A stretch of DNA of 64,000 bases from Vibrio atlanticus (GCF_024347315.1 NZ_AP025460.1:1860001-1924000), one strand, 5' to 3'; shown: positions 45,793 to 55,880, counted from the stretch's first letter. Translations and numbers: made by a program. Notes: generated from the sequence alone by a model not told the origin.

Positions 45793-46863
45793 TCATATTC
45801 CTGAGCGCTCTTGATGATATGGGCGAGAAATGAACTGATCTCGTCCATTTTGTTTAGCAATGTACAGGCATTCATCGGCAACTTTGATTAGCGAGTCTAA
45901 TGCCGACATTCTCTCCCCTTTGCTATCTCCAGTGCTCAACTCAAAATGACACGCACCAATTGATATGGTGATAGGCTTACTATCTAGTGTGATTTTCTTC
46001 ATTTCTTGTAAAAGAGTCATGAACTTATCTTCAACACCACTTGGTGTACTATTTGGATACCAAAGAATGAACTCTTCACCACCAAAGCGAGCTACAAACT
46101 CTCCATCTTGAATATTATTGCGCAGAACGTTTGCCACTTTCTTTAAAACCACATCACCCATTTGATGACCATAAGTGTCATTGACCTGTTTGAAAAAGTC
46201 GATGTCGACAACCGCTAAGGTTCCCTTTCCTAAAGATCCTTTTAACTGCTCGACTTCCGCATTCAGCGTTTTGAACAAACAACGTCGATTCGGCAAGTGT
46301 GTAAGAGGATCGTACAAAGCTTGATATTCAAGTTTTTCATTTAACTCTGTCAGTTTACGTTCTTGCTGTCTTCTCACCAGTTCCACTTCGATCCATGACG
46401 CCATTAACCGCATGACGTCGATATCGAACTCTTTAAACTCACGATGATAAGGCTCTGGGCTTGAAAAGTTTAAGGTGCCATAAAGCTCATCATTAACGAA
46501 AATGGGAATACCAATGTATGACTCCAAACCAAAAGACTGATAGGCAGGATGAGTCGCATACTTATCGTGTTTACCACAATGCTCAATGCAGATAGGACCA
46601 ATCGATTTACAAGTAATTTCGCAATAAGTCGAAGGATAATCGAAGGTGTCACCGCTATTGAGTTCTACCCCTTCAGGTGTAACGCAGTGCTCAACTAAAT
46701 AAGAATTACCATCGACTTTCGATAAGATACCAATATCAAGGTTGAAGCGTTCAAGCCCCATGATAAGCAGCTGAGCGATCTGAATATCGAACCCTTTTCG
46801 ATAATCATTGGTGATTTGATACAAACGACGTATAACAACTTCACTTTCATTAGCTTGGTGCAT
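45793..46863 (-). CDS. GAF-GGDEF diguanylate cyclase
   Basis: The 356-aa cytoplasmic protein has an N-terminal GAF sensor (about residues 15-160) and a GGDEF domain with FGGEEF near 270. The inhibitory I-site position reads QDGE instead of RxxD, so product feedback is probably absent. It makes cyclic di-GMP. It stands alone and converges on the DUF1415 gene. Confidence 0.88.
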   Translation of the reverse strand: MHQANESEVVIRRLYQITNDYRKGFDIQIAQLLIMGLERFNLDIGILSKVDGNSYLVEHCVTPEGVELNSGDTFDYPSTYCEITCKSIGPICIEHCGKHDKYATHPAYQSFGLESYIGIPIFVNDELYGTLNFSSPEPYHREFKEFDIDVMRLMASWIEVELVRRQQERKLTELNEKLEYQALYDPLTHLPNRRCLFKTLNAEVEQLKGSLGKGTLAVVDIDFFKQVNDTYGHQMGDVVLKKVANVLRNNIQDGEFVARFGGEEFILWYPNSTPSGVEDKFMTLLQEMKKITLDSKPITISIGACHFELSTGDSKGERMSALDSLIKVADECLYIAKQNGRDQFISRPYHQERSGI

Positions 46864-47050
46864 AACTGTGATCCTACGACGGAGAACTGATTGGCAATAT
46901 TACGTATAGCCTACTGTAAATTATATATTAATCAATTAGTTTTTATGCAAGATACCTCATTAAACCAATGAATAAAAGTCGACTTTGCGTTAGCACCCTA
47001 TTCCCAGCTTTGGTAAAATACCCCACTAACGAAACAGAATGGATAGGAAA

Positions 47051-47626
47051 ATGAACCTTTCTCAACTAAGCCAAGAAATCTACGATCACCTTTACCGCGA
47101 CATTGAAGAGTTCCGCAGTACTTTTGATCTGCCTGTTGCTGCTCCTGAAACAATGGACGAAAAAGGCGATACGCTACACACATCTCTAGCGATCGAAGAA
47201 CTAACAGAACTTGCAGAAGCTGACTCTAAAATCGAACAAGCGGACGCTATTGTAGACAGCGTTTATGTTTTGATGGGACGTTTAGTTCACCTTGGCCAAG
47301 CTAAGGTAGAAGACAACCTAGCAATCAGCTACCTGATCGACCTACTGTTGAATGTTTCTAAAAACCGCTCAATCGACTTTCTGCCTTGTTGGGACGAAGT
47401 ACACTCAAGCAACATGAGTAAAGTGTGCCGTAACGAAACAGAATACGCAGAAACTGAAGCTTTCTATGCTGAGCAGAACATCAAACTGATGGCTGTTCAA
47501 AAAGGCGAATACATCATCGCTAAGTGTGCGGAAGATTTCGTATCGGAAGGCAAGACAGTTCGCCAAGGTAAAGTACTAAAATCAGTACACTACCGCCCTG
47601 CGAACCTTGAGCCTCTAACGGCTTAA
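47051..47626 (+). CDS. MazG/HisE-type nucleotide pyrophosphohydrolase-like protein
   Basis: This protein of about 191 aa has an all-alpha NTP-PPase pattern: EELTELAEADSKIEQADAIVDSVYVL, giving the metal-binding ExxE...ExxD set. I start at ATG 47051, with AGGAAA just before it, rather than four codons upstream. It probably hydrolyses non-canonical nucleoside triphosphates. A strong terminator follows. Confidence 0.75.
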   Translation: MNLSQLSQEIYDHLYRDIEEFRSTFDLPVAAPETMDEKGDTLHTSLAIEELTELAEADSKIEQADAIVDSVYVLMGRLVHLGQAKVEDNLAISYLIDLLLNVSKNRSIDFLPCWDEVHSSNMSKVCRNETEYAETEAFYAEQNIKLMAVQKGEYIIAKCAEDFVSEGKTVRQGKVLKSVHYRPANLEPLTA

Positions 47627-47663
47627 GACTGGTTGTCTAAACCGATCAGCACGCCAAAATAGC

Positions 47664-47694
47664 AAACGCCACGTTTAAATAACGTGGCGTTTTA
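47664..47694 (+). terminator. Terminator of the MazG-like gene
   Basis: AAACGCCACGTT and AACGTGGCGTTT form a 12-bp stem with a short loop, followed by TTATT. Confidence 0.85.
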
Positions 47695-47789
47695 TTATCT
47701 GTTAGTGATTTCAAACTGTGTGTAAATTGTAGCTGTGTGCTAAAGCAGCCGAGTGTCAGTTGCAGCTGGGTGTTAATTGTAGCTAAATA

Positions 47790-48278
47790 CTATACCAGTC
47801 GTGCCATGTGATAAGCCGCCACATATTCGCCATTTCTGAAAGCGAATCCTGCGGACTCCCCTTCAATCACAAAACCAAACTTCTTATACAAGCTGATCGC
47901 TCTTTCGTTATCGGTATAGACCGTTAGTTCAAGTCGTTTGATGTTAATCCAGTTATCACACAAGTCGATTGCGGTCGCGAGCAGTTGGCTACCGACACCT
48001 TTGCCTAAAACATTGTCTTTAACACCCATACCGAATGAAGCAACATGACGCCTTCTCGGGTTTACACACACTTCCATTCCCAAATTACCAACAATCTCAT
48101 CATCGATCATCGCGACATACGAGTACACGTTGTCAGGCATATTTGAGATTCGTTTCTGCCAGCTTTCCAGAGATGGATTTGGGAGTTGCAGCGTACCGGT
48201 ATAAGCATTAGTGCATTCGTAGACTTCTTTTATTCCCTTTGCATCTGACGGTTCAGACCGTCTCACTATAATACTCAT
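47790..48278 (-). CDS. GNAT N-acetyltransferase
   Basis: The protein of about 162 aa has the acetyl-CoA motif GKGVGSQLL (Q/RxxGxG/A type) at about 97-105 and the fold of the GNAT family. I start at ATG 48278 because AGGAG is six bases upstream. The substrate is unknown. Its sequence is most like the YhhY-type amino acid acetyltransferases. Confidence 0.85.
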   Translation of the reverse strand: MSIIVRRSEPSDAKGIKEVYECTNAYTGTLQLPNPSLESWQKRISNMPDNVYSYVAMIDDEIVGNLGMEVCVNPRRRHVASFGMGVKDNVLGKGVGSQLLATAIDLCDNWINIKRLELTVYTDNERAISLYKKFGFVIEGESAGFAFRNGEYVAAYHMARLV

Positions 48279-48439
48279 CGCAACTCCTACTATTTTCATC
48301 GCTAAATATGAAACACATCCTTAATGTGCACCTAGACACACTATCAAATACTAAATATTTAACAATAGGTTAGCTTTGGTTCATCATGATCTAACTAATT
48401 CTGTTCTGGTTAATCATGAACTAATTCATCTTGATCTAG

Positions 48440-48619
48440 TTAATCACGCTCACATTGAACTTGCATGACTTTAAGGGCCGTAGCATTGAGCTTCTTAGCT
48501 AACGCTGCACCTTCTTCATTCCATTGCTCAAGAGTCGTAAATTGAGTGTTAACTTCCATTTCTGCTGTGCTGTCTGCACCACCCATCATTAGACTTAGAA
48601 TCAGTGTTAGTTCGTACAT
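48440..48619 (-). CDS. 59-aa small protein
   Basis: A short open frame beginning MYELTLILSLMMGG and ending in a charged helix. AGGA lies about eight bases before the ATG. The N-terminal hydrophobic stretch could be a weak signal or membrane segment. I do not recognise a family, but the frame is well defined in an otherwise gene-free gap of about 560 bp. Confidence 0.5.
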   Translation of the reverse strand: MYELTLILSLMMGGADSTAEMEVNTQFTTLEQWNEEGAALAKKLNATALKVMQVQCERD

Positions 48620-48790
48620 AAGTTAATCCTCTTTCGAGTTTTGAAAGCATCCATTCGAATAAGATAAAGTGACTAAACTGAGTCTTAGCTCACTTGTTTC
48701 GTTTGAGATAATTCTAGTCATTCACTCGAATCGAGTCTTACCATTTTGTGCCACTAACTAATAAAGCAGCATAGCCATGATTTAAAGGTA

Positions 48791-48828
48791 TAAAAAAGAC
48801 CAGAGCATCATGCTTCTGGTCTCTTTAT
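48791..48828 (-). terminator. Terminator of the cyd operon
   Basis: AGACCAGA and TCTGGTCT form a stem, followed on the minus strand by TTTTTTA. It lies 15 bp after cydX. Confidence 0.85.
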
Positions 48829-48842
48829 GAATCAAAGGTCAA

Positions 48843-48956
48843 TCAGAACTCAGTTTCTGAGTCACTTTTCTCTAGGCTGATGACATTCAAAACTGCAAAT
48901 GCAGAGGCTAGAAATAAGCCTAATATCCAAACAAAATACCACATGAGAAACTCCAT
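48843..48956 (-). CDS. cydX: Cytochrome bd subunit CydX
   Basis: The 37-aa protein starts MEFLMWYFVWILGL and has one membrane helix, then a charged tail (EKSDSETEF), the standard CydX layout. It stabilises the CydAB heme site. It is too short for an ORF scan, but its ATG is in the usual place directly at the end of cydB. Here the whole gene is also read in another frame by the extended cydB. Confidence 0.85.
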   Translation of the reverse strand: MEFLMWYFVWILGLFLASAFAVLNVISLEKSDSETEF

Positions 48957-50091
48957 AATACAGTGAATTGCCGTTGCGTTCGACATACTCGTTATCGAGT
49001 CGTCCAAACATGGTTCGGTAGCTGAACGCGGTATAACAAAGAATGATAGGCACCATCACAAACGCGACACCTGTCATGATGTTCAAGGTCAGTTCGCTAG
49101 AGGTTGAATCCCACAATGTTAGGCTATGACTCGGTTTAACGCTAGACGGGATAATGAACGGGAACATCGAGAAACCAGTCGTTAAGATGATGCAAGCGTT
49201 AGTCAGGCTGGAACTAATAAAAGTAATCGCATCCAATTTCAACCTTGCCCCAATTAAAGCCAGTAGTGGAATAAACACACTGCCAATTGGTGCAAACCAC
49301 ATCCAAGGGTAAATCTCGAAGTTAGATAACCAAGCACCAGTTTCTGCTATCGCGTGTTTGTTTAACGGATTCGAAACAGCGCTATGGTTCAACTCACTGG
49401 CAATCAGATAACCATCAATGTAGCTTATTGTTAAACCACCTAGCACCATGAGACTCACCACAAGTATCGCACTCACCTGAGCAACCAATCTTACCTTGTT
49501 GTATAGCGCATCTGTCGTTTTCATCATCAGCCAAGCACTGCCTTGCAACAACGCCATCAATAACCCAACGAAGCCACACAACAGAGCAAACGGATTAAGC
49601 AAATCAACAAACGATCCGTGGTACTCAACCATGAGTAAACTATTGAGCGAGAATGGAAGCCCTTGCATCAAGTTGCCAAACGCGACACCAAATAAAATCG
49701 GCGGAAAAAAGCCTGAAAACGAAATCGCTAAATCACACACTTTTCGCCATTGGTCGTTATCTATCTTGGCTCGGTACTCAAGTGCAAGAGGACGCAGCCA
49801 CAATGAGATAAGAACCAAGTACATCGCAACATATAAGCTTGAAAACGATGTCGCATACACTAACGGCCAAGCCGCAAACAAAGCGCCACCTGCGGTAATT
49901 AACCACACCTGGTTGCCGTCCCAATGGGGTGCAATGGAGTTAATCATCACTCGTCTTTCAGAGTTGGTTTTACCGATAAACGGTAACAACGCTCCTACTC
50001 CCATATCGAAGCCATCGGTGATCATAAAACCAATCAGCAACACACCGATTAGCACCCACCAAATTAAACGCAATGTGTCATATTCAAACAT
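48862..50091 (-). CDS. cydB: Cytochrome bd oxidase subunit II (with C-terminal frame extension)
   Basis: The membrane protein matches CydB through residue 378 (...YVERNGNSLY), the usual length. The normal stop is missing: the frame reads 31 more residues through cydX and ends at 48862. Changing CTGTATTATGGAG to CTGTATTAATGGAG, one more A, would restore a stop at exactly the expected site and keep the cydX ATG. A single-base deletion, real or a sequencing error, is the simplest reading. It is 12 bp after cydA. Confidence 0.9.
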   Translation of the reverse strand: MFEYDTLRLIWWVLIGVLLIGFMITDGFDMGVGALLPFIGKTNSERRVMINSIAPHWDGNQVWLITAGGALFAAWPLVYATSFSSLYVAMYLVLISLWLRPLALEYRAKIDNDQWRKVCDLAISFSGFFPPILFGVAFGNLMQGLPFSLNSLLMVEYHGSFVDLLNPFALLCGFVGLLMALLQGSAWLMMKTTDALYNKVRLVAQVSAILVVSLMVLGGLTISYIDGYLIASELNHSAVSNPLNKHAIAETGAWLSNFEIYPWMWFAPIGSVFIPLLALIGARLKLDAITFISSSLTNACIILTTGFSMFPFIIPSSVKPSHSLTLWDSTSSELTLNIMTGVAFVMVPIILCYTAFSYRTMFGRLDNEYVERNGNSLYYGVSHVVFCLDIRLISSLCICSFECHQPREK

Positions 50092-50103
50092 GAGTCAGTC
50101 ACC

Positions 50104-51690
50104 TTATTGTTGAACTTGTTGTACCAATTTGGCTTCAAGCGATGTTGTTGTCTGTTCATAGTGATAACGCCCCGTTTTCAAACTGCTTGGGCCTTTTTTA
50201 GCGACGGTAATCATCAAGTAACTTTCAACAATGATGAAGACCGTATAGAGGCCAATAATTAGCGCGAGAGACGTAAGTAAATTTCCAACGGTTTGCGAAG
50301 AAGCCGCGACCGCAACAGGGAGAATTTCACCGACCGCCCATGGCTGACGACCATACTCCGCAACAAACCAACCTGCTTCGATTGCCACCCAAGGCAACGG
50401 AATTGACCAAAGTGCCGCCTTCAATAACCAAGGCTTTTGCGTAATGTTTTTACGGTAGGTTTGCAGGAAGGCCGCACCAAACACAAACAACATAATGAAG
50501 CCACAACCCACCAGGATTCTGAATGACCAGAACAGAGGCCACACAGTTGGGATTGAATCATCGGCTGCTTGTTGGATTTGTTGTTCAGTCGCGTCAGTCA
50601 CTGTATCGGTGTAACGCTTAAGTAATAAGCCATAGCCGAGATCGTGCTTGGTTTGATCGAAAGCTTGCTCTGTCTCATGTGAGGTATCGCCAGATCGCAA
50701 ACGCTCTAGCAATTCATAAGCAATAATACCGTTTCGAATACGCACTAAATGTTGGTCACGCAAGTCATGAAGCCCTGTCACTTGCTCATCCAAAGATCGC
50801 GTTGCAATAATCCCCATCACATAGGGAATTTTCACAGCAAAGTCGGTTTTGCCTTCTTCTTGATTTGGTAATCCAAACAAAGTAAACGCCGCAGGTGCCG
50901 GTTCGGTGTGCCATTCAGCTTCAATCGCCGCAAGTTTCACTTTTTGGACGTCACCCAGTTCATAACCAGATTCATCGCCAAGTACGATTACGGAGATAAT
51001 CGATGCGATACCAAAAGATGCCGCTACAGCGAAAGAACGCTTGGCAAAGGCAACGTCACGACCTTTAAGCAAGTAGTAAGAACTCACGCCAAGGATCAAC
51101 ATCGCACCGCAGGTATAAGCTGAAGCGACTGTGTGCAAGAACTTAACCTGAGCAACTGGGTTGAGCACCACTTCGGCGAAGCTAGTCATTTCCATACGCA
51201 TGGTTTGGTAATTAAACTCCGATCCAATCGGATTTTGCATCCAACCGTTAGCAACCAGAATCCATAACGCAGAGAAGCTAGAGCCCAACGCCACCAACCA
51301 AGTCACGACAAGGTGTTGGCGTTTGGATAGCCTTTCCCAACCGAAGAAGAACAGTCCAACAAAGGTGGATTCTAGGAAGAATGCGACAAGCGCTTCGATG
51401 GCTAAAGGCGCACCAAAGATGTCGCCGACATAGTGAGAATAATAAGACCAGTTGGTGCCGAACTGGAACTCCATGGTTAATCCGGTCGTGACACCTAATG
51501 CGAAGTTAATACCAAAAAGTTTGCCCCAAAAGCGAGTCATGTCCTGATAGATTTGCTTACCGGTAAGCACATAGATCGACTCCATGATCGCCAGTAAGCA
51601 AGACATACCAATAGTTAACGGGACGAAGAGAAAGTGAAACATAGCGGTTAGCGCAAACTGTAAACGCGACAATTCAACTACATCAAACAT
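50104..51690 (-). CDS. cydA: Cytochrome bd ubiquinol oxidase subunit I
   Basis: The 528-aa membrane subunit has the heme ligand in MFHFLFVP (H19 region), the GRQPW sequence ([12 protein letters not shown]) of the quinol/heme region, and the Q-loop. It oxidises ubiquinol and reduces oxygen to water at low oxygen. It leads the cydABX operon; no ybgE follows. Confidence 0.95.
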   Translation of the reverse strand: MFDVVELSRLQFALTAMFHFLFVPLTIGMSCLLAIMESIYVLTGKQIYQDMTRFWGKLFGINFALGVTTGLTMEFQFGTNWSYYSHYVGDIFGAPLAIEALVAFFLESTFVGLFFFGWERLSKRQHLVVTWLVALGSSFSALWILVANGWMQNPIGSEFNYQTMRMEMTSFAEVVLNPVAQVKFLHTVASAYTCGAMLILGVSSYYLLKGRDVAFAKRSFAVAASFGIASIISVIVLGDESGYELGDVQKVKLAAIEAEWHTEPAPAAFTLFGLPNQEEGKTDFAVKIPYVMGIIATRSLDEQVTGLHDLRDQHLVRIRNGIIAYELLERLRSGDTSHETEQAFDQTKHDLGYGLLLKRYTDTVTDATEQQIQQAADDSIPTVWPLFWSFRILVGCGFIMLFVFGAAFLQTYRKNITQKPWLLKAALWSIPLPWVAIEAGWFVAEYGRQPWAVGEILPVAVAASSQTVGNLLTSLALIIGLYTVFIIVESYLMITVAKKGPSSLKTGRYHYEQTTTSLEAKLVQQVQQ

Positions 51691-51865
51691 TTAAGCTCCA
51701 AACATCATAATGATGGCTTTCATATTAAGAATTGGAGCGTATTTCAGCACAGTTCGAACAAACCAAACTAGAACAGATTAGTTATTAAAAAACAGAACAG
51801 ATTGAATCATCTGACGAGTGACAAGCTAAATTTCAAGTAAACATAGTCGAGGATTGACTAACGAC

Positions 51866-53287
51866 TTAGGCTTGTGATTCCATGGTCTGAATCAAACCAC
51901 CTAGCGTACGAATGGCGTCTGCGATTTTGTCGTCGCAAGCATACGAGCAATTAAGTCGAATGTGATGGGAGAACTTTTTGTCACTACTGAATATGATCCC
52001 TGGCGCGACAGAGATGTTGTGTTCAAGTGCTTGCTCATAAAGCTTCTCAACACAAACAGAATGAGGCAACTCTATCCAAAGGAAGTAACCACCTTGGCTT
52101 TTATGCACCATCGCACTTGAAGGTAAGCTAGATTCTAACAATGCAATATGTGCCTTCTTCCTTTCATTCAAAAGCTTGCGAAGTTTTTTAAGATGGTTGT
52201 CATAACTATAAAACGTCAGGTAATGAGACAGTCCAAGTTGGATAGGAATACTGCTTGAGAGCGTCGAAAGGTGCTGCAATCTCTGAATCTTTAACGCTTG
52301 TTTCCTTGCAACCACCCAACCAATTCGAAAGCCGGGCGACAGTGATTTGGAAAACGAACCACACAACATGATTTGTTCGCCAGTGTCATAGGCTTTAGCT
52401 GGCAATGAGCTTTGGTTTCCAACGTGAAGTTCACGATACACATCGCCTTCAATCATTGGGATCTTATGGTCATTCACTAACTCGGCGAGTCGCTGCTTGT
52501 TGTTATCACTCATCGAATAACCCACTGGGTTTTGCGATTCTGTCATGAACCAGCACGCTTTGATGTTCATTGAAGAAAACACCGATTCCAACACATCTAA
52601 ATCGATACCGGTTTCAGAGTCGGTCGGGATCTCAACAGCGGTAAGATTAAGCCTTTCAATAGTCTGTAACACACCGTAAAACGCAGGGTACTCTATCGCG
52701 ACTAAGTCACCCGGCTCGGTACAGGATTGCAGGCATAAGTTAAGTGCTTCCATTGCCCCTGACGTGATCACAATATCGTCGGGCAATACATCTAGCCCAC
52801 CAGCTTGATAGCGCTGAGCGATTTGCCTGCGTAATGTTTCACTGCCCGGTGGCAGATTAGTAAGCATGCTGTTATCGGGCATTTGGCGGCTGGCATTGGC
52901 TAAACTGCGCGACAATGCTTGATGCGGAAACAAAGCAGGGTCAGGGAATGCCGAGCTAAGTGGAATGATGCTAGGGTCTTTGGCTCGTTGAAGTACATCG
53001 TAAAGCAGGTCGCTGATCTTAACGGGATACGGCTTGATGGCTTTTTGTTGTACGAGTTCTGAGGTGAACACATTTCTGCGCGGTAACACGAAATAGCCAG
53101 ATTTAGGCTTTGAGCGCACATAGCCTTGGTCTTCAAGCTGTTGATAGGCCTGAAGTACCGTCTCGATACTGAGTTTATAGCGCTTACATGTGTCTCTAAT
53201 TGATGGGATCTTCTCACCACTCAGCCAGATGTTTTGTTCTATCTGATTCTTGATTGTATTGGCGAGTATCTGAGATTTTTTCATCAA
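51866..53287 (-). CDS. MocR-type (GntR/aminotransferase) regulator
   Basis: The 473-aa protein has an N-terminal GntR winged helix (about 1-75, KIPSIRDTCKRYKLSIETVLQAY) and a class I aminotransferase fold domain (about 100-470) with the PLP lysine in GSFSKSLSPGFRIGW. MocR proteins sense PLP or amino-donor compounds. The regulated gene is not evident, as neighbouring genes face away. Confidence 0.88.
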   Translation of the reverse strand: MMKKSQILANTIKNQIEQNIWLSGEKIPSIRDTCKRYKLSIETVLQAYQQLEDQGYVRSKPKSGYFVLPRRNVFTSELVQQKAIKPYPVKISDLLYDVLQRAKDPSIIPLSSAFPDPALFPHQALSRSLANASRQMPDNSMLTNLPPGSETLRRQIAQRYQAGGLDVLPDDIVITSGAMEALNLCLQSCTEPGDLVAIEYPAFYGVLQTIERLNLTAVEIPTDSETGIDLDVLESVFSSMNIKACWFMTESQNPVGYSMSDNNKQRLAELVNDHKIPMIEGDVYRELHVGNQSSLPAKAYDTGEQIMLCGSFSKSLSPGFRIGWVVARKQALKIQRLQHLSTLSSSIPIQLGLSHYLTFYSYDNHLKKLRKLLNERKKAHIALLESSLPSSAMVHKSQGGYFLWIELPHSVCVEKLYEQALEHNISVAPGIIFSSDKKFSHHIRLNCSYACDDKIADAIRTLGGLIQTMESQA

Positions 53288-53417
53288 AAAGTCTTTTCTA
53301 TCTAATGTGTAAAAGATTACTAAACCGTGGATATTCGAAGCACTCGGACATTCAGGTATAACAAAGCCCTACCCTAAACCCAATTACCTTCACGGTCGAC
53401 TTGTTTATCTCTCCCAC

Positions 53418-53455
53418 AAGAAAAGACACCACACTCATCAAGCGAGTGTAGTGCC
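53418..53455 (-). terminator. Terminator displaced from the LPMO gene by an IS
   Basis: GGCACTACACTC and GAGTGTGGTGTC (minus strand) form a stem with one mismatch, followed by TTTTCTT. The downstream orientation fits the LPMO gene, but an IS5-family element now lies between the two. Confidence 0.7.
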
Positions 53456-53465
53456 TTAGTTACTA

Positions 53466-54348
53466 GGGCGTGTTGATCTTTGCTGTACATTTTGTGTTCA
53501 ACAATACATCGGTAGCCACATTAACATGAATGCCAGCGATAACATGCTGGCATAATTCCTTTCTAGCTTGTCATATCTACTTGAAATAGCTCGATAATGC
53601 TTAATTCTCCCAAAGGCATTTTCGACCAAGTGACGATACTTGTATAGACACCAATCCATACTGTCTTTGTCTATATCTTGTCCGTAATTGCGTTTAGCAA
53701 TTACCGTTTCTCCGCCACGTTCCTTAACAAAAGTACGGAAAGGTTCGCTGTCATATCCTTTATCACAAACGATAGTATTAACTTCATCGAGTTGTTCAAC
53801 TAAGCTTTCGGCATGCACTATATCGTGGCGTTGTCCTTCTGATAAATCAAAGCAAATCGGCAGACCACCACTATCTACGGCTAAGTGAATTTTGGTTGAG
53901 TTGCCCCCGCGACTTTTTCCTATTTGCTCTGAGCTTTCAGTAGCTGCACCTGTACTATGCTGATGCGCTCGAACTATAGAGCCATCAAGAAAGACCCATT
54001 CAAAATCAGCCATGCTAGATAAGCTTTTGAAAAGTTTATCTAAAATCCCTTTCTTTGACCAAAGATTAAATCGTCTGTAAACGGTACTCCACTCTCCGAA
54101 CTCAGAGGGTAGATCTCGCCAAGGAATACCTGTTCTCATTCGATAAAGTATTCCTTCAAATGTCATTCGATGTTCAGTTTTATCGTAAATACGACCTGTA
54201 CTTTTCATAACTTGGAGTAGCAGTTCCCAGCGAATATCAGTTAGCATTGTTCTTGGCATGGTATTGGTTATGGTTTTACTTTTGGCGAAGCAAATTATAA
54301 CTCTTTACCATGCTGTTCAAAAAACACTCACGAAAGATCAACACGCCC
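53466..54348 (-). mobile_element. IS5-family insertion sequence (IS427-like)
   Basis: An 883-bp element with 16-bp perfect inverted ends GGGCGTGTTGATCTTT, flanked by TA on both sides as the target duplication. It is intact. The only gene is the transposase. Confidence 0.88.
53498..54259 (-). CDS. IS5-family transposase
   Basis: The 253-aa DDE transposase of the IS427 type is in one frame: N-terminal HTH region GIPWRDLPSEFGEWSTVYRRF, catalytic D in FLDGSIVRAHQHS, D in CDKGYDSEP and E in LVENAFGRIKHYR. No frameshift is needed. The catalytic residues are intact. Confidence 0.9.
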   Translation of the reverse strand: MPRTMLTDIRWELLLQVMKSTGRIYDKTEHRMTFEGILYRMRTGIPWRDLPSEFGEWSTVYRRFNLWSKKGILDKLFKSLSSMADFEWVFLDGSIVRAHQHSTGAATESSEQIGKSRGGNSTKIHLAVDSGGLPICFDLSEGQRHDIVHAESLVEQLDEVNTIVCDKGYDSEPFRTFVKERGGETVIAKRNYGQDIDKDSMDWCLYKYRHLVENAFGRIKHYRAISSRYDKLERNYASMLSLAFMLMWLPMYC

Positions 54349-54377
54349 TAGTTACTTAGTTTAGATTAACTAACTGA

Positions 54378-55880
54378 CTAGTTAGCTGGACGCCAAACGC
54401 CCCACTGATCATTTTCGTAGGTCGCTTTAGGGTTTGTACCACCTTGAATCCACCACTGTGCTTTCCAAGACTGGTTCGAGTACGTTACTACTTCACCGCC
54501 TAGGTAAGTCGCTGAAGAGTCCCAAGTGCCATTGTCTGGGTCAGGAGTCGGATCAGGATCCGGCGTTGGATCTGGGTCTGGTGTTACACCACCGTCATCG
54601 GCAATTACTTCAAAAGTGAAGGTTTCAACACTGTCACTTTCAATAGAACTAGCCATGAATGACAAGGTTTCATTAGCTACAATACCAGTCGTATCTACGA
54701 CAACTGACGCAGTGCCGTTATTTTGGATGCTTACAGCAGAACCTTGAGTTTGAGTTAATGTCGCCGCTTCACTTGTTGCAATCACAACTTTGTCGCCAGC
54801 ATTCACTACGTTGTCACTCTTCACTAGCTCGTAGATGTCGCCTTTCAATGGTTCAACACCACCGTCGCCACCATCAATCAGCGTTAACTGACCAGAAGCA
54901 CGGCTATCTTTTGAGTTGAAGAAGTTACGTGAAGGATCGTTTTGGAAATACATGTAGTGCTGCATTTCAGCGTGCCAGTCACCAATGAAGATCGCGCCAT
55001 CTTTAAACTCTTCATGCCAGCCGTTAATCTCTGAAGCCAACAAGCGAGCCCAATCGTTAACGTTTGAAGCATCGATAACGATGTCGAAGCTACGCGCTAC
55101 TTCACCGTACTTGTTGATGATGTCATATTTAACCGTATCACCAATTCCTGGCGTACCAAACTGGTCAGAAACAAACAGGTCGCCACGGACTAGATCAGGT
55201 TGAGGACCCGGCTCTGGTGGAGGAGTTGTTCCCCCCGCGATAGTGATGTCTGAACAGTTGTAGAAACCTTCACCGGCGGCATCGTCACGTTGCCAACGAA
55301 CGTATAAGATTGCGTCGCCAGATCGGTCTGAAGGAATCGTTACGTTGATACGGTATTTGCCACCACTTACAGGAACATTCCCAACTTCTTGGATAAGATC
55401 TAAATCACCCCACGCTAGGCCTTTGCTCAGGTCGGCGTTTGGTTTTGTTAGATAGAACTCCCAGAATGACGGGTTGTGTGGTGCAGTCGCGTTGAATACA
55501 TATTCAAATGTACCAGTGCTTAACTCGGTGCGAGTCCAACCAGTATGAGGTGCGCCCATACCACGTTTTTGCGAATCATTGGCGTAACATAACGTGCCGT
55601 CTGGAATCGCCGCTTTCACTGCATTGATGTTGTTGAAGTCTTGAATGTTTTTCGCATACTCGTTGCGTTGAACGAACGGATATGACCCTGAAATCTCTTT
55701 TGCTTGAGCACATGCTGCATTTGGTGGCGTACCCGACCAAACCCCGCCTTGTTCATAGCACGTATTCTGACGTGCACTTGGAAATTCAGACCAGCCATGA
55801 GCGTTTGCTACTGATGGTACGCTGGATAGCATAGCCATCCCCACTGCTATTTTTAGAATATTATTATTTGCTGTTTTCAC
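54378..55880 (-). CDS. Chitin-active lytic polysaccharide monooxygenase (AA10) with CBM5/12
   Basis: This protein of about 500 aa has a signal peptide ending SVANA, with mature N-terminal His (HGWSEFP) as the copper histidine brace, and a second His in GAPHTGW. The AA10 domain runs to about residue 220; it is followed by a GbpA-like domain, an Ig-like domain, a PDPDPT-repeat linker and a C-terminal CBM5/12 chitin-binding domain (YLGGEVVTYSNQSWKAQWW). It cleaves crystalline chitin oxidatively outside the cell. I start at GTG 55880, which gives a good signal peptide; the longest frame adds 40 unlikely residues. Confidence 0.88.
   Translation of the reverse strand: MKTANNNILKIAVGMAMLSSVPSVANAHGWSEFPSARQNTCYEQGGVWSGTPPNAACAQAKEISGSYPFVQRNEYAKNIQDFNNINAVKAAIPDGTLCYANDSQKRGMGAPHTGWTRTELSTGTFEYVFNATAPHNPSFWEFYLTKPNADLSKGLAWGDLDLIQEVGNVPVSGGKYRINVTIPSDRSGDAILYVRWQRDDAAGEGFYNCSDITIAGGTTPPPEPGPQPDLVRGDLFVSDQFGTPGIGDTVKYDIINKYGEVARSFDIVIDASNVNDWARLLASEINGWHEEFKDGAIFIGDWHAEMQHYMYFQNDPSRNFFNSKDSRASGQLTLIDGGDGGVEPLKGDIYELVKSDNVVNAGDKVVIATSEAATLTQTQGSAVSIQNNGTASVVVDTTGIVANETLSFMASSIESDSVETFTFEVIADDGGVTPDPDPTPDPDPTPDPDNGTWDSSATYLGGEVVTYSNQSWKAQWWIQGGTNPKATYENDQWGVWRPAN

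Noticed and set aside
49496..50113. 205-aa + strand open frame
   Set aside because: It is a complete antisense shadow of the well-supported cydB gene.
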